Shown one piece after another: positions 34,215-43,116 of a stretch of 64,000 nucleotides of DNA; the stretch's first letter is position 1, and each line of letters begins with the position of its first letter. Under the pieces are notes generated by a model, which saw only the letters and a list, made by a program, of their open reading frames with translations, did no database searches and had not been told where the DNA came from. The stretch comes from Streptomyces sp. WAC 01529 (lineage in GTDB: Bacteria; Actinomycetota; Actinomycetes; Streptomycetales; Streptomycetaceae), in the NCBI RefSeq assembly GCF_003945545.1, contig NZ_CP029617.1:6785001-6849000 (forward strand). The letters run 5' to 3'. Both the position numbers and the translations under genes were made by a program.

Positions 34215-34654
34215 GTGTCGCACTCAAGCCGACCGGCCAGGACGAGGCCCTGACTCAAGCCTTCGGTGCCTCGCTGAGCGAGCTGTACGCGCAGGCCGCG
34301 GGCCCCGAGGCGTCCGCCGCCCTGCTGCGCGCCCTGGAGCTGCGTTCCTGGCTGGCGGTGGCCGAGGAACAGGTCGCCCGGGTCCGCGACCGCATTCACG
34401 ACGCCACCGCCGCCGACCACGACATGGGCCAACTGCTTGCCGATGACCTGCGGTTCGACGCGCAGTGGATGGAGGCGGCCCTGTCCGCCCGCGACGGATA
34501 CGCCACGGCGCTCGGCGAGCTGCTGCGCACCATGCCGCCGCCCGGAGCCTGCCCCGAGCGGCCGGTGCAGCTCACCGGGCCCAAGCGCACCACCACGCTC
34601 CCGCCCGCCCCGGCACCTGCCCGTGCCGGGGCGGCGCGGGAGCGCCGACTGTGA
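34211..34654 (+). CDS. Small helical protein (tandem family member 3)
   Basis: 147 aa from GTG 34211 (4-nt overlap). Helices LTQAFGASLSELYAQAAGPE, LLRALELRSWLAVAEEQVAR and DLRFDAQWMEAALSARDGYA mirror the other members; the tail is Pro/Ala/Arg-rich. No catalytic motif or membrane segment. Possibly a structural or DNA/RNA-associated ICE protein; unknown. Confidence 0.65.
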   Translation: MSVALKPTGQDEALTQAFGASLSELYAQAAGPEASAALLRALELRSWLAVAEEQVARVRDRIHDATAADHDMGQLLADDLRFDAQWMEAALSARDGYATALGELLRTMPPPGACPERPVQLTGPKRTTTLPPAPAPARAGAARERRL

Positions 34655-34664
34655 AAGCCCCCGA

Positions 34665-35075
34665 TTGCCCCACACCACGTCCGAGACCATCGCCGAACGC
34701 ATCGAGAACCTGTACGGCCAGCCGATGGCCGCCCTCGAAGCCCACGCCGACAGCCAACCGGCCGGCGCCATGCTCGCCGCCCTGACGAGCAGCCACAGTG
34801 ATCTGCAGTTCGCCGAGCGCAACATCACCTTCCAGCTCCAGCGTCTGCGTGAACTGGCCTCTCCGGAACGGGAGATCGGCAGGTTCGAAGCTGGTCACCT
34901 GCTCGACTGCGCCCGCCGGATTGCCGAATCCGTCGCCACCCGGGACGCGCACGCCAAGACCGTCAGCGCCGTCCTGGCCAGCCTGCACCGCACCCCCGCG
35001 CCTTCGACGGCAGTGGATCTCACCACCTCCGTGCCGCCGAGGCCGATGGAGCCCGCCGCCACCCACACCCGCTGA
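34665..35075 (+). CDS. Small helical protein (tandem family member 4)
   Basis: About 137 aa from TTG 34665; no better start exists. ETIAERIENLYGQPMAALEA, then SDLQFAERNITFQLQRLREL and AGHLLDCARRIAESVATRDA, AKTVSAVLASLHRTP. The RD-containing final helix and the AERNITFQLQ / AETNVTFYRCQ block tie it closely to the protein at 31644. Function unknown. Confidence 0.65.
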   Translation: MPHTTSETIAERIENLYGQPMAALEAHADSQPAGAMLAALTSSHSDLQFAERNITFQLQRLRELASPEREIGRFEAGHLLDCARRIAESVATRDAHAKTVSAVLASLHRTPAPSTAVDLTTSVPPRPMEPAATHTR

Positions 35076-35105
35076 TTCGCCCGCCCCGCCCTAGGAGTTA
35101 CCCCC

Positions 35106-36023
35106 TTGGCCACCACCGGTCTGCCCCGCTCCACCCAGGTCGACGTGCAACGCGTCACCGAGTCGCTGGAGATGATCACCCCGCTGTGGAGTGTGTGGAT
35201 CCTGATGACGCTGTCCGCGCAGCCCCTGCGCTACGCGGAGATCAAGCCGCGCCTGTCCTGGCTCAACGATGGCACGCTCCACCCCAAGCTGCGCCGCCTC
35301 GCCGACGCCGGACTGGTCGAGCGCACCGAGGTCGCCCAGGGCCATGTGACCTACGGTCTGACCGGCCGCGGCGCCGACCTCATGCCCGTCCTGACGGTGA
35401 TCGCCGCCTGGGGCGAGGAGCACCTGGAAAAGCCCCTGGTGCAGAACAAGGACACCGGCCAGCTGGAGCCGCTCACCCAGGTCGCGCCCGCGCAGAACAT
35501 CGAAGACACCCTCGCACTGATCGGCCCCCGTCACGCCACCGCGATCCTGTGGGTGCTCAAGGCCCGCGGCGCCACCAGCGCCAAGGCGCTCGCCGCTGCG
35601 GCGATGCCCGGCTACCGGCTCAGCAACATCTACCCCCAGGTGGACCGACTGGTCGAGGACGGCCTGGTCCGCAAGGACGGCCGCGCCTACGAACTGACCT
35701 CCAACGGGCATGCGCTCGCCCCCGTCTACCGAGCTCTCGCCGCCTGGGCCGCCGGACGCCCGCTCGCCGACACTCACCCCGTGTGGGGCCAGGCCCCGGC
35801 CGCGGCGCAGACCCAGTCCGGGCCGTGGCTGACCACCCAGCCCCGCGTACCGGCGCCAGCCACCCCCGCATCCGCCACGACCACCCCGGCCCTGACCACC
35901 CAGCCGCCGTCCACCCCGGCTCCGGCCACGCCGCACACGGCCTGGAAGCCCGGCGACCTCTTCTCGCACCAGATACCGGTGCGCCCCCTCGCCCTTCCCC
36001 AGGCAGGGGGCCAGCGCCGATGA
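35106..36023 (+). CDS. Double HxlR-type winged-helix regulator
   Basis: 305 aa from TTG 35106 behind AGGAG. Two HxlR winged-helix domains in tandem: first about 15-110 (WSVWILMTLSAQPLRYAEIK then DGTLHPKLRRLADAGLVERT), second about 130-215 (ATAILWVLKARGATSAKALA then LVEDGLVRKDGRAYELT). HxlR factors normally act as dimers, so a fused pair could bind DNA as a monomer. A Pro/Thr-rich linker leads to a conserved-looking C-terminal peptide. Overlaps the next gene by 4 nt. Candidate regulator of the palindrome modules, untested. Confidence 0.78.
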   Translation: MATTGLPRSTQVDVQRVTESLEMITPLWSVWILMTLSAQPLRYAEIKPRLSWLNDGTLHPKLRRLADAGLVERTEVAQGHVTYGLTGRGADLMPVLTVIAAWGEEHLEKPLVQNKDTGQLEPLTQVAPAQNIEDTLALIGPRHATAILWVLKARGATSAKALAAAAMPGYRLSNIYPQVDRLVEDGLVRKDGRAYELTSNGHALAPVYRALAAWAAGRPLADTHPVWGQAPAAAQTQSGPWLTTQPRVPAPATPASATTTPALTTQPPSTPAPATPHTAWKPGDLFSHQIPVRPLALPQAGGQRR

Positions 36024-36598
36024 CCAGACACTCCACCGACGGCCTCGACCAGCGCCAGGCCATCCGCGGGCTGGCCCTGCCGGCCCTGATCCGCCTCGTC
36101 AGCGAAATCGCCGACAACGGCCCCATCAACCGCCGTCGCGGCAGCCTGCAGGCCGCCTTCGGCAACCTGACCGCCAACCAGCTCGGCCACGCCATCGACC
36201 GGGCCCGCGACTTCCGCCTCGTGTACGGCGACGAGCACGAACGAGTCCGCTACCGGCTCACCGACAGCGGCGAGGACCTCGCCGATGTCTACGACACGGC
36301 CGCACACTGGGCCCGCACCCACCAGTTCCCCGCTGCCACCAGCGACTTCGTCACCCGAGTCCAGCACACCCTCCCCCTGCTCGGCCAGGATCCCGCTCTG
36401 GCCCGCGATGTCGCCCGGGTCGGCACCTCCGGAGGACTGCTGCTGCCCGGCGGAGCGGTCCTCAGCCCGCAGGCCACCTCGGCCCTCGACGGCCCGCAGG
36501 CCGCCCTGACCGCCTGGCTCCAGGCCAACGTGAGCCTCCAGCACGACATGGCCCTCCACACCGCCCGCACGGCGGACGAGATGGAGACCGCTGCGTGA
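36020..36598 (+). CDS. Winged-helix-like protein
   Basis: 192 aa, ATG 36020 (ATGA overlap). The N-terminal half is winged-helix-like (GLALPALIRLVSEIADNGPI, NLTANQLGHAIDRARDFRLV, RVRYRLTDSGEDLADVYDTA), a shorter relative of the preceding regulator. The C-terminal half is helical (FVTRVQHTLPLLGQDP). Likely DNA-binding partner of the upstream gene. Confidence 0.65.
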   Translation: MTRHSTDGLDQRQAIRGLALPALIRLVSEIADNGPINRRRGSLQAAFGNLTANQLGHAIDRARDFRLVYGDEHERVRYRLTDSGEDLADVYDTAAHWARTHQFPAATSDFVTRVQHTLPLLGQDPALARDVARVGTSGGLLLPGGAVLSPQATSALDGPQAALTAWLQANVSLQHDMALHTARTADEMETAA

Positions 36599-37833
36599 GA
36601 TCCAGTGTCGGGCCCCGGCATGCCCGCCGACCGGTCCCCACCCTGGTGCGCGGCATCTACCTGCCCCGCAGCATGGACGCCGGCGCCTTCGCGATGACGA
36701 CGTACGGCATCCCGCTGCTGGTGCTCGCCACCACCCACTCCGCAGCTCTGACCGGCGTGGCGTTCGCGCTGGAGTGGATGCCACGCCTGGGCGCGTTCGC
36801 CGTCGCCGGAGCGATGGTCGACCGCCACGGCACCACCCGCGTTCTGCGACTGGCCTCGGCACTGCGAGCCATCGTGGTCCTGGCCGCCGCCCTCGCCCTG
36901 CCGCAGCTGGACGCCGGACCGGCCACCACGGTCACGGTCATGGTGCTCGCCGCCTCGACCGGCGTGCTCACCGAGTTCTCCTACATCGCGGCGGAGACGG
37001 CAGGCGGCATCGCCAGCCGCGAGGCAGGCGAGCGTGCCCATCGCGTGCAGTCGGTGCTGCTGGGCATCGACCAGGTCGGCACCCTGGCCGGACCCGCCAT
37101 CGCGGGCCTCCTGCTGGAGCGCACCGGGGCGGCCGGGATGCTGGCCACGATCGCCGTCTTCTCGCTCCTGGCGTGCGCGCTCGCCCCCCGGCAGCACGCC
37201 ACCAAGACCGAGCTGCCGCAGCCCCTCCTTGCGGGGCTGCGCACTGGATGGACGACCTTGCGCTCCCTGCCCGCGCTCGGCTGGCTGGTCTGCGGACTGA
37301 CCCTGTCCAACCTCGCCATCGGCCTGCTCCAGGCCGCGGCCCCCGTGATCGTGGTGCAGCAGTTCGGACACTCCAGCGCGGACGTGGGCCTGATCTGGTC
37401 GGTGGCCGCCCTCGCCTCCCTGATCACCGTCGCGGTGTGCCGCCGCGCGATCGACCGCTTCGGCCTGTGGCCCGTCGGCGCGCTCTCCGCCACCGTCGCG
37501 GCAAGCGCGTGCCTGGCCGTCTCCCTCACCCACACCTACACCGCGTACCTCGTGCTGATCGCGGTGCTCATGGCCGGAGAGGGCGGCATGACGGTGGTCC
37601 TGCGCACCCTGCGCTCCCACCTCATCCCGCAGCAGGTGTTCGGCGCCACCCTTTCGTTGACGATCCTGCTGCTCCTGCTGCCCTTCCCGCTGGCGGGCGT
37701 CCTGGTCGCCACGGTGCCGCCCGCCCTGCTCGGCCACGTGATCACCATCTGCGCCGCCGTGCAGGCCCTCGGCCTGTGCCTGGCCTTCCTGCGCCTGCGC
37801 ACTCTCCCGGCACTTCACGCCCGTCTCGCCTGA
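36595..37833 (+). CDS. MFS transporter
   Basis: 412 aa with about 12 hydrophobic segments, for example GIPLLVLATTHSAALTGVAF, VGTLAGPAIAGLLLERTGAA, VTVMVLAASTGVLTEF. The loop after TM2 has the MFS motif-A region (GAMVDRHGTTRVLR). Probably a proton-coupled exporter. GTG 36595 overlaps the regulator stop as GTGA. A transporter directly followed by an ATP-grasp ligase suggests export of a small ligated product or resistance to it; inference. Confidence 0.85.
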   Translation: MRSSVGPRHARRPVPTLVRGIYLPRSMDAGAFAMTTYGIPLLVLATTHSAALTGVAFALEWMPRLGAFAVAGAMVDRHGTTRVLRLASALRAIVVLAAALALPQLDAGPATTVTVMVLAASTGVLTEFSYIAAETAGGIASREAGERAHRVQSVLLGIDQVGTLAGPAIAGLLLERTGAAGMLATIAVFSLLACALAPRQHATKTELPQPLLAGLRTGWTTLRSLPALGWLVCGLTLSNLAIGLLQAAAPVIVVQQFGHSSADVGLIWSVAALASLITVAVCRRAIDRFGLWPVGALSATVAASACLAVSLTHTYTAYLVLIAVLMAGEGGMTVVLRTLRSHLIPQQVFGATLSLTILLLLLPFPLAGVLVATVPPALLGHVITICAAVQALGLCLAFLRLRTLPALHARLA

Positions 37834-37874
37834 CCCCCTGCCCTGCCGCCCTTCGCGTCCTGGAGATCCGCCCG

Positions 37875-38210
37875 ATGCCCGTGCCCGCTGACGCCGCCCA
37901 AGCCGACATACCGCTCGCCCGGCCCTCCTCCCGCGCGGGATCCAGACCCACCATCACCGACCAGTTCCTCGCCTTCGACGCAGCCCACCCCTACGTCTAC
38001 CGGGCCCTGGAGAAGCTGGCGGACGAACGGCTCGCCGCCGGGGCCACCCGCATCGGGCTCAAGGACCTGTTCGAGGACTTGCGCTGGCGACTGCCGCAGG
38101 GGCTGCGCGGGATCAACAACAACTACAGCGCGCTGTATGCGCGGAAGTTGATCGCGGACCACCCCGAGTGGGCCTCCGTCTTCGAACTGCGTCGCCGACG
38201 TGCCCCCTGA
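37875..38210 (+). CDS. Conserved phage/ICE hypothetical protein
   Basis: 111 aa, ATG 37875 behind GGAGA. TDQFLAFDAAHPYVYRALEK then IGLKDLFEDLRW and INNNYSALYARKLIADHPEW. This is a recognisable small-protein pattern (FxxxHPxVYxxL...G...LFExLRW...NNxYxALYAR) widespread in phages and mobile elements, of unknown function. Between the MFS and ATP-grasp genes. Confidence 0.72.
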   Translation: MPVPADAAQADIPLARPSSRAGSRPTITDQFLAFDAAHPYVYRALEKLADERLAAGATRIGLKDLFEDLRWRLPQGLRGINNNYSALYARKLIADHPEWASVFELRRRRAP

Positions 38211-38263
38211 ACCTTGACCGCCGCGCCTGAACCGCCCCCCGTCTGCTTGCCTTTGGAGAGTCC

Positions 38264-39508
38264 TTGCCCGCCATCCTTGTCATATCGACCGCCGATCCGG
38301 AGGCCGAGGCGTACCGCGGCTACTGCCTGGAAGCCGTCGCCGCCCGGTACAACGTCGTCCTGATCACCCCCGCCGCACCCACCTGGGAGCGGGAGTTCAT
38401 CACCGACTTCGAGATCGCCGATCCCGACGACGCCCAGGCACTGGCCGCCGCCGGCCAGGCCCTCGCCGAGCGGCACGAGCTGACCGGCGTGGCGACGTGG
38501 ACCGAGTGGTATCTCGTTCCAACCGCACGCCTGGCGCGGCGCCTGGGACTGCCGACGAACAGCCCAGAGGTCATGGAAGCCGCCCGCAACAAAGCGAGTG
38601 CCCGCACCCTGTACGCCCACCACGGCGTGCCCTCGGCCGCGTCAATGACCGCCCACTCCCTGCTGGAGGCGGCGCTCGCCGCCGAGACGATCGGCTACCC
38701 CGTCGTGCTCAAGCCGGCTGCCCGCGCGGGCAGCATCGGCGTCATCCGCGTCAACAGCGCCGAAGAACTGCCCGGCGGCTTCCAGTTCGCCACCGCCGGG
38801 GCCCGCGACGGTATCGAGAGCACCAAGGTGCTGGTGGAGGAGTACCTCGACGGTCCCGAGGTCTCCGTCGAGTGCGTCACCCACCGAGGTCACACCACCG
38901 CGGTAGCCGTCACCCGCAAGACCCTCGGCGCCCCGCCGTTCTTCGAGGAGATCGCCCACAGCGTCGATGCCGGCGATCCGCTGCTCGACCAGGTCGCGCC
39001 CGTCGCCGCCGCGGCCATCAAGGCACTCGGCATCACCGACGGCGTGAGCCACGTCGAGATGCGCCTCGTCGACGGCCACCCCCGGCTGATCGAGGTCAAC
39101 GCCCGTATCGGCGGCGACATGATCGGCCACCTCGTCCAGCTCACCACCGGCGTAGACCTGGCCCGCGCCGCCGCCGACACCGCCTGCGGCCAGGCCCCCG
39201 ACCTCACCCGCACCACCCACAGCGCCGCCGCGATCCGGCTGCTGTACCCGAAAACCTCCGGCACCCTGACCCACTGCCACCTTGACGCCGACTTCGCCGC
39301 CCGCACACCGTGGCTGGACCGCGTCACCTTCCAACGCGCGGCTGGCGACGCGGTCACCCTGCCGCCCGCCGGCGACATGTTCAGCGCCCGCGCCGGATTT
39401 CTGATCACCACCGGCCCCACGGCCGAAACCGCCCAGGCCCGCGCCGAAGAGGCCCTTGGCCACCTGACCCTCGCCGTCGAACCCCAGCCCTCCGCGTCCC
39501 CGGCATAA
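38264..39508 (+). CDS. ATP-grasp ligase (amino-acid or dipeptide ligase-like)
   Basis: Forms amide or acyl-phosphate-derived bonds using ATP. 414 aa from TTG 38264 with GGAGAG upstream. An N-terminal Rossmann-like preATP-grasp part (ILVISTADPEAEAYRGYCLE), the ATP-grasp core with VVLKPAARAGSIGVI and VLVEEYLDGPEVSVECV, and the metal-binding IEVNARIGGD (from residue 276). Composition is closest to carbamoyl-phosphate-synthase/PurK-like and peptide-ligase ATP-grasp enzymes; substrates unknown. Same operon as the MFS gene. Confidence 0.85.
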   Translation: MPAILVISTADPEAEAYRGYCLEAVAARYNVVLITPAAPTWEREFITDFEIADPDDAQALAAAGQALAERHELTGVATWTEWYLVPTARLARRLGLPTNSPEVMEAARNKASARTLYAHHGVPSAASMTAHSLLEAALAAETIGYPVVLKPAARAGSIGVIRVNSAEELPGGFQFATAGARDGIESTKVLVEEYLDGPEVSVECVTHRGHTTAVAVTRKTLGAPPFFEEIAHSVDAGDPLLDQVAPVAAAAIKALGITDGVSHVEMRLVDGHPRLIEVNARIGGDMIGHLVQLTTGVDLARAAADTACGQAPDLTRTTHSAAAIRLLYPKTSGTLTHCHLDADFAARTPWLDRVTFQRAAGDAVTLPPAGDMFSARAGFLITTGPTAETAQARAEEALGHLTLAVEPQPSASPA

Positions 39509-39796
39509 CCCGCGCGCCGCCGAGCCCGGCTCGCTGAACAGGAACCCGCGCTCGCGGTGGCCTGCACCGGTGCGATCGATCGGCCGGGCACGCGCCCGCT
39601 GGTCTCAGCCGGCCTGGGGTGACCCGACGCCCCAGGCCGTCGTGGCCCTCCTCGTCGGCCCCTGCCTAGTGAGAGCCCTCTTCTAGGCACAACTCCGCCT
39701 GACCCGAGCCCTGGTCGGCGCCGATTGAGGCCCCGCGTCGGCCCTGTGACCGACGGCCACCTGCTGACTTCCCTCCTGACCCCGACGGATACGCCT

Positions 39797-41437
39797 ATGA
39801 CCGACCCCACACCGATCGAGGGAGATGTTTACGTCTCCCCGCGCTACCTCGCCGGCCTGCCCGGCCACGCCGATCCGAGCTTCGACCCCGTCAAACACTG
39901 GCCGCACCACCACCTCGACGACAGCCCGTTCCAGACGGTCGTCACCTCACCCGACCACCGCATCAAGATCGGCTGGGCAGGCGACGACTACGACGTGTGG
40001 CGTATCAGCGCAGCCGAGGACGCCGTGTCCCGTGCCACCTGGACTGCCACCTTCAACCAGAACACCCCGCCCGAGATCGTCCACGGCCTCACCAGCGCCC
40101 TCGCCCGTGAATGGAGCACGGACACCGACAGCTTCCTGGCTGATTCCTCGTACCGCTGGACCGACGCGATACAGCCCCTACTCGACGCCGGATGGGAACG
40201 CCGCCCGCTCACCCGCGGCACGGTCGAGATCATCGCCCCCGACGGGCTGGCCGGAGCAAGCATCGACGTCGTCGGTACCGATCCTGACCGCGAAACCGTG
40301 GAGCTGTGGGCCGGACCCGAAGGCTGGGGGACCCGCGCCGAGGCGATCTTCACGGCGCGCACCCCCAAGCACCTCATCGCCGCCACCGCCGCCGCCTTCA
40401 TCGACCCCACCCCCGTCGCCCGCTATAGGAACAACCTCGCTCCCCGGCTCACCCAACTCGCCCAGCTCACCCCCGTGGTGCCACCGAAGCCTCCCGCGCC
40501 GACTCCGCTCGACGTCCAGCAGGCCGCCGCCCGCCCGCCGTCGCCCGCCCGCGCTCGGCACGCGCAGCATCCCCCGCTGGAGCACCACCACGCTCCCCCC
40601 GGCCGTCGCCGGTGCCGCCCTGCCCGCCCGCCGCCGCTGAGGACCCGCCCTATGTCAACCGACCCCTTCAGCAGCCTCAGTCCCGACCAGCATGTGAAGG
40701 TCTTGCCCCGGCACCTGGCCGGCACTGGGCCCATCGACCTCGGTATGGCCTGGCCCTTCCCCGAGGACTGGCCCGTGCACCAAGTTGACGACGGAGCAGC
40801 CCTTGCCACCAGCCCCTGCCTGCGACTGGTCGCCAGCCTGGCCCCCGACGCCGACAGCCCGCATTTGGGGAAATGGACGGTCACCGCCAACCGCGCCCCG
40901 TTCGGCCCCGCGGCCTGGCAGGTCACCTTCGACGCCACCACCCCCGTCGAGCTGCTGCACGACTTCCACCACGAACTGGTCGACCTCTACCTCGAAGACC
41001 GCCACAGCGACCAGGACCGGCTGTTAGAAGACGACACCCCGCCGCAGGAGGCATACACGCAGCTCCTCACCCGCGGCTGGAGCCACGAGATCAAGACCGA
41101 CGGCACCCAGTTCTTCCGCGCTCCGGACTCCCTCAGCGTCGTACGGCATCGCTACGCCATCGTCGATGTCGATTCGCCCACCTGGTCGGCCTCGGGCGGA
41201 TACCCGAGCGAGCCCGATTGGCGCGCCCGTTTCTCCTACGGCACGCCCACCACTCTGGCCGCCGCCTTTACCGCGTCGCTGGTCTCCACGGAGCCGGTGA
41301 GCCGCGCGGTGAGAGACGTCCCGTTCCACACCCGTCGCCTCCTGTACGTCGCGGCAACGACCCCGTCGCAGCAGATGTCCGTCTCCACGCCAGTCCCTGC
41401 GCCCCCTGGGCTCCTCGGCCCGAGCCGGACCCGCTGA
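39797..41437 (+). CDS. Fused tandem DUF317 protein (frameshift-joined pair)
   Basis: Two DUF317 proteins in one open frame. The first domain (about 8-215: VSPRYLAGLPGHADPSF, WTATFNQNTPPEIVHGLTSA) should end in another frame (WSTTTLPPAVAGAALPARRR then TGA at 40638-40640); near 40530-40545 the present frame turns into a low-complexity linker. The second (from ATG 40651: MSTDPFSSLSPDQHVKVLPR, WQVTFDATTPVELLHDFHHE) is intact. A 1-nt indel in a GCC-rich run appears to have fused two genes. DUF317 is a Streptomyces-specific family of unknown function. ATG 39797 is used as start. Confidence 0.75.
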   Translation: MTDPTPIEGDVYVSPRYLAGLPGHADPSFDPVKHWPHHHLDDSPFQTVVTSPDHRIKIGWAGDDYDVWRISAAEDAVSRATWTATFNQNTPPEIVHGLTSALAREWSTDTDSFLADSSYRWTDAIQPLLDAGWERRPLTRGTVEIIAPDGLAGASIDVVGTDPDRETVELWAGPEGWGTRAEAIFTARTPKHLIAATAAAFIDPTPVARYRNNLAPRLTQLAQLTPVVPPKPPAPTPLDVQQAAARPPSPARARHAQHPPLEHHHAPPGRRRCRPARPPPLRTRPMSTDPFSSLSPDQHVKVLPRHLAGTGPIDLGMAWPFPEDWPVHQVDDGAALATSPCLRLVASLAPDADSPHLGKWTVTANRAPFGPAAWQVTFDATTPVELLHDFHHELVDLYLEDRHSDQDRLLEDDTPPQEAYTQLLTRGWSHEIKTDGTQFFRAPDSLSVVRHRYAIVDVDSPTWSASGGYPSEPDWRARFSYGTPTTLAAAFTASLVSTEPVSRAVRDVPFHTRRLLYVAATTPSQQMSVSTPVPAPPGLLGPSRTR

Positions 41438-41486
41438 CCAACCCCTTCGCCTCATCAATTTCGCCCTCTACCGGGAGAGTTCCTAC

Positions 41487-42530
41487 TTGCACCCCCGATC
41501 CGCCCGTCTTCTGCCGACTGCGGTCTTCACCGTCGCCGCCACCGTGACTGGATCCCTGGCCTGGGCCCCTAGCGCCTCTGCCCAGACCCCGGATCCGACC
41601 CCGCCCGCCTCCACCACACCCGCCCCACGCAACGCCGCAGAGGGCGGAGGCGTCGCGATCCTCAAGAAGGACGCGGGCGGCGACGTCCTGGCCGGCGCGT
41701 CCTTCGCCCTCTACGACTCCATGGGCAAGGAAGTCGGGAGCGGCAAGACCGACGCCGAGGGCCATCTGGCCTTCAAGGGCCTGGCACCGGGCGTCTACCG
41801 GCTCAAGGAGACCTCCAGCGGCAGCCCGCTGCACGACGTCGTCGAGGACCAGGACGTCATCGTCACTCCCGGCACCGACGCCCCGCTCACCATCATCGAT
41901 CCGTTCAAGCCCGCCTCCGTCCTGCTCAAGGCCAAGGACGACAAGAGCGGCAAGCTCCTGCCCGGCGCCACCGTCAACATCGGCACCGGCAACAAGACCC
42001 TCCTCACCCTCACCACCGGCGACAAGGGCACCGCCACCGCCAAGCTCCCGGTCGACAACCGCACCGGCACCAACTTCTGGGTCAGGGAGACGAAGGCACC
42101 CGCGGGATACGACCTCTACAAGGAGCAGCGCGACTTCAAGGCCAAGCCCGGCGCCCCGGTCACCGTGACCGTCACCAATGCCAAGACCCAAACCACCCCG
42201 CCGAGCCCCGACCCCTCGGAGAAGCCCACCGAGAAGCCGACCGAGAAGCCGACGGAGAAGCCCTCGGACAAGCCGACGTCCGGAAGCTCCGGTGACCACG
42301 GCACGCCGGAGACGAAGGAGAAGCCGACTGGCTCCCCGGCCCCCGACGAGACCGCATCGAGCACGACGACCCCCGAGCCCGACGGTTCCCTCGCCCACAC
42401 CGGCGCCGATGCCACCCCGTGGCTGATAGGCGGCGCCGCTCTCCTCCTTGCCGCCGGCGGCGGCGCACTCATAGTTTCCCGCCGACGCCGTACGGACGAC
42501 TCAGACAGCGACGGCTCCACCGAGAGCTAG
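41487..42530 (+). CDS. Cell-wall-anchored Cna-B/SpaA-type surface protein with LAHTG sorting signal
   Basis: 347 aa, TTG 41487. Sec signal peptide ending ASA (about residue 32). Two prealbumin-like (Cna-B/SpaA) repeats: VAILKKDAGGDVLAGASFAL and VLLKAKDDKSGKLLPGATVN, each followed by a YxLKET / WVRETKAPAGYDL block. Then a Pro/Glu/Lys tether with four EKPT repeats, the class E sortase motif LAHTG, a membrane helix (WLIGGAALLLAAGGGALIV) and a RRRR tail. Adhesin-like; on a conjugative element it could aid mating contact. No sortase gene in the window. Confidence 0.88.
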   Translation: MHPRSARLLPTAVFTVAATVTGSLAWAPSASAQTPDPTPPASTTPAPRNAAEGGGVAILKKDAGGDVLAGASFALYDSMGKEVGSGKTDAEGHLAFKGLAPGVYRLKETSSGSPLHDVVEDQDVIVTPGTDAPLTIIDPFKPASVLLKAKDDKSGKLLPGATVNIGTGNKTLLTLTTGDKGTATAKLPVDNRTGTNFWVRETKAPAGYDLYKEQRDFKAKPGAPVTVTVTNAKTQTTPPSPDPSEKPTEKPTEKPTEKPSDKPTSGSSGDHGTPETKEKPTGSPAPDETASSTTTPEPDGSLAHTGADATPWLIGGAALLLAAGGGALIVSRRRRTDDSDSDGSTES

Positions 42531-42551
42531 CAGACACACGCCGCTGATACG

Positions 42552-42583
42552 GCCCCCGGAATCCGCCTCGCGATTCCGGGGGC
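42552..42583 (+). terminator. Hairpin terminator after surface-protein gene
   Basis: GCCCCCGGAATC (42552-42563) and GATTCCGGGGGC (42572-42583), perfect 12-bp stem with 8-nt loop, 22 nt past the stop. Ends the 33297-42530 operon. Confidence 0.8.
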
Positions 42584-42663
42584 TTCGTCATGTCCCAGCT
42601 CAGACGTCGAGAGGACCTGGTGCCCATGGCTGAGGAGCTGCTCCGCGGCGCTCAGAGCGGCGG

Positions 42664-42993
42664 CTAACCGTACCCCTGCCCCAATTCCATTGCAGGGAAC
42701 AGGATTTCGGCGGCAGCGCAGTCGTGGCACGCACTCGTTCCGGGGCGCATCAGTGCATCCAGGGCGCCAAGGGAGCCCAACTCCCGTCCTCCGCCTGTGG
42801 CGTGGCGACACGCGGCATCATGCACGAGCATGCCGCCACGGCGTTGGGGATCGGGGCGCACGACCCAGCCGGAAGGCTTCGTCGGCGGCGGTCCTTCCAG
42901 GCGCCGATGCGTCGGGACGACCGACAGATCAACCCCTTCGATCGGCCGCAGCTGCTGGTCCGTGACCCAGACCGAATACTCCGCGGGCTCCAC
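42664..42993 (-). CDS. DUF6233-like small protein, N-terminally truncated
   Basis: 109 aa from GTG 42993. The sequence (WVVRPDPQRRGGMLVHDAACRHATGG then LDALMRPGTSACHDC) resembles Streptomyces DUF6233 proteins, which pair a Cys with a C-terminal CxxC. The frame stays protein-like upstream (VGTLPLHQWAGVEPAEYSVW) to a TAG near 43047 with no start codon, so the gene's 5' end seems missing. It is antisense to the 5' extension of the pentapeptide gene's frame, which argues that the latter begins further down, at 43117. Confidence 0.6.
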   Translation of the reverse strand: MEPAEYSVWVTDQQLRPIEGVDLSVVPTHRRLEGPPPTKPSGWVVRPDPQRRGGMLVHDAACRHATGGGRELGSLGALDALMRPGTSACHDCAAAEILFPAMELGQGYG

Positions 42994-43116
42994 CCCCGCC
43001 CACTGGTGAAGAGGCAGTGTTCCGACCCTGCGCTATTTGTCGGACGGCAGAGCCAAGCGGCTGCGGCCATGAGGCGAGGTCGGCAACCGGTGGTCGCCCT
43101 CAATCGTCCTTCGGGT

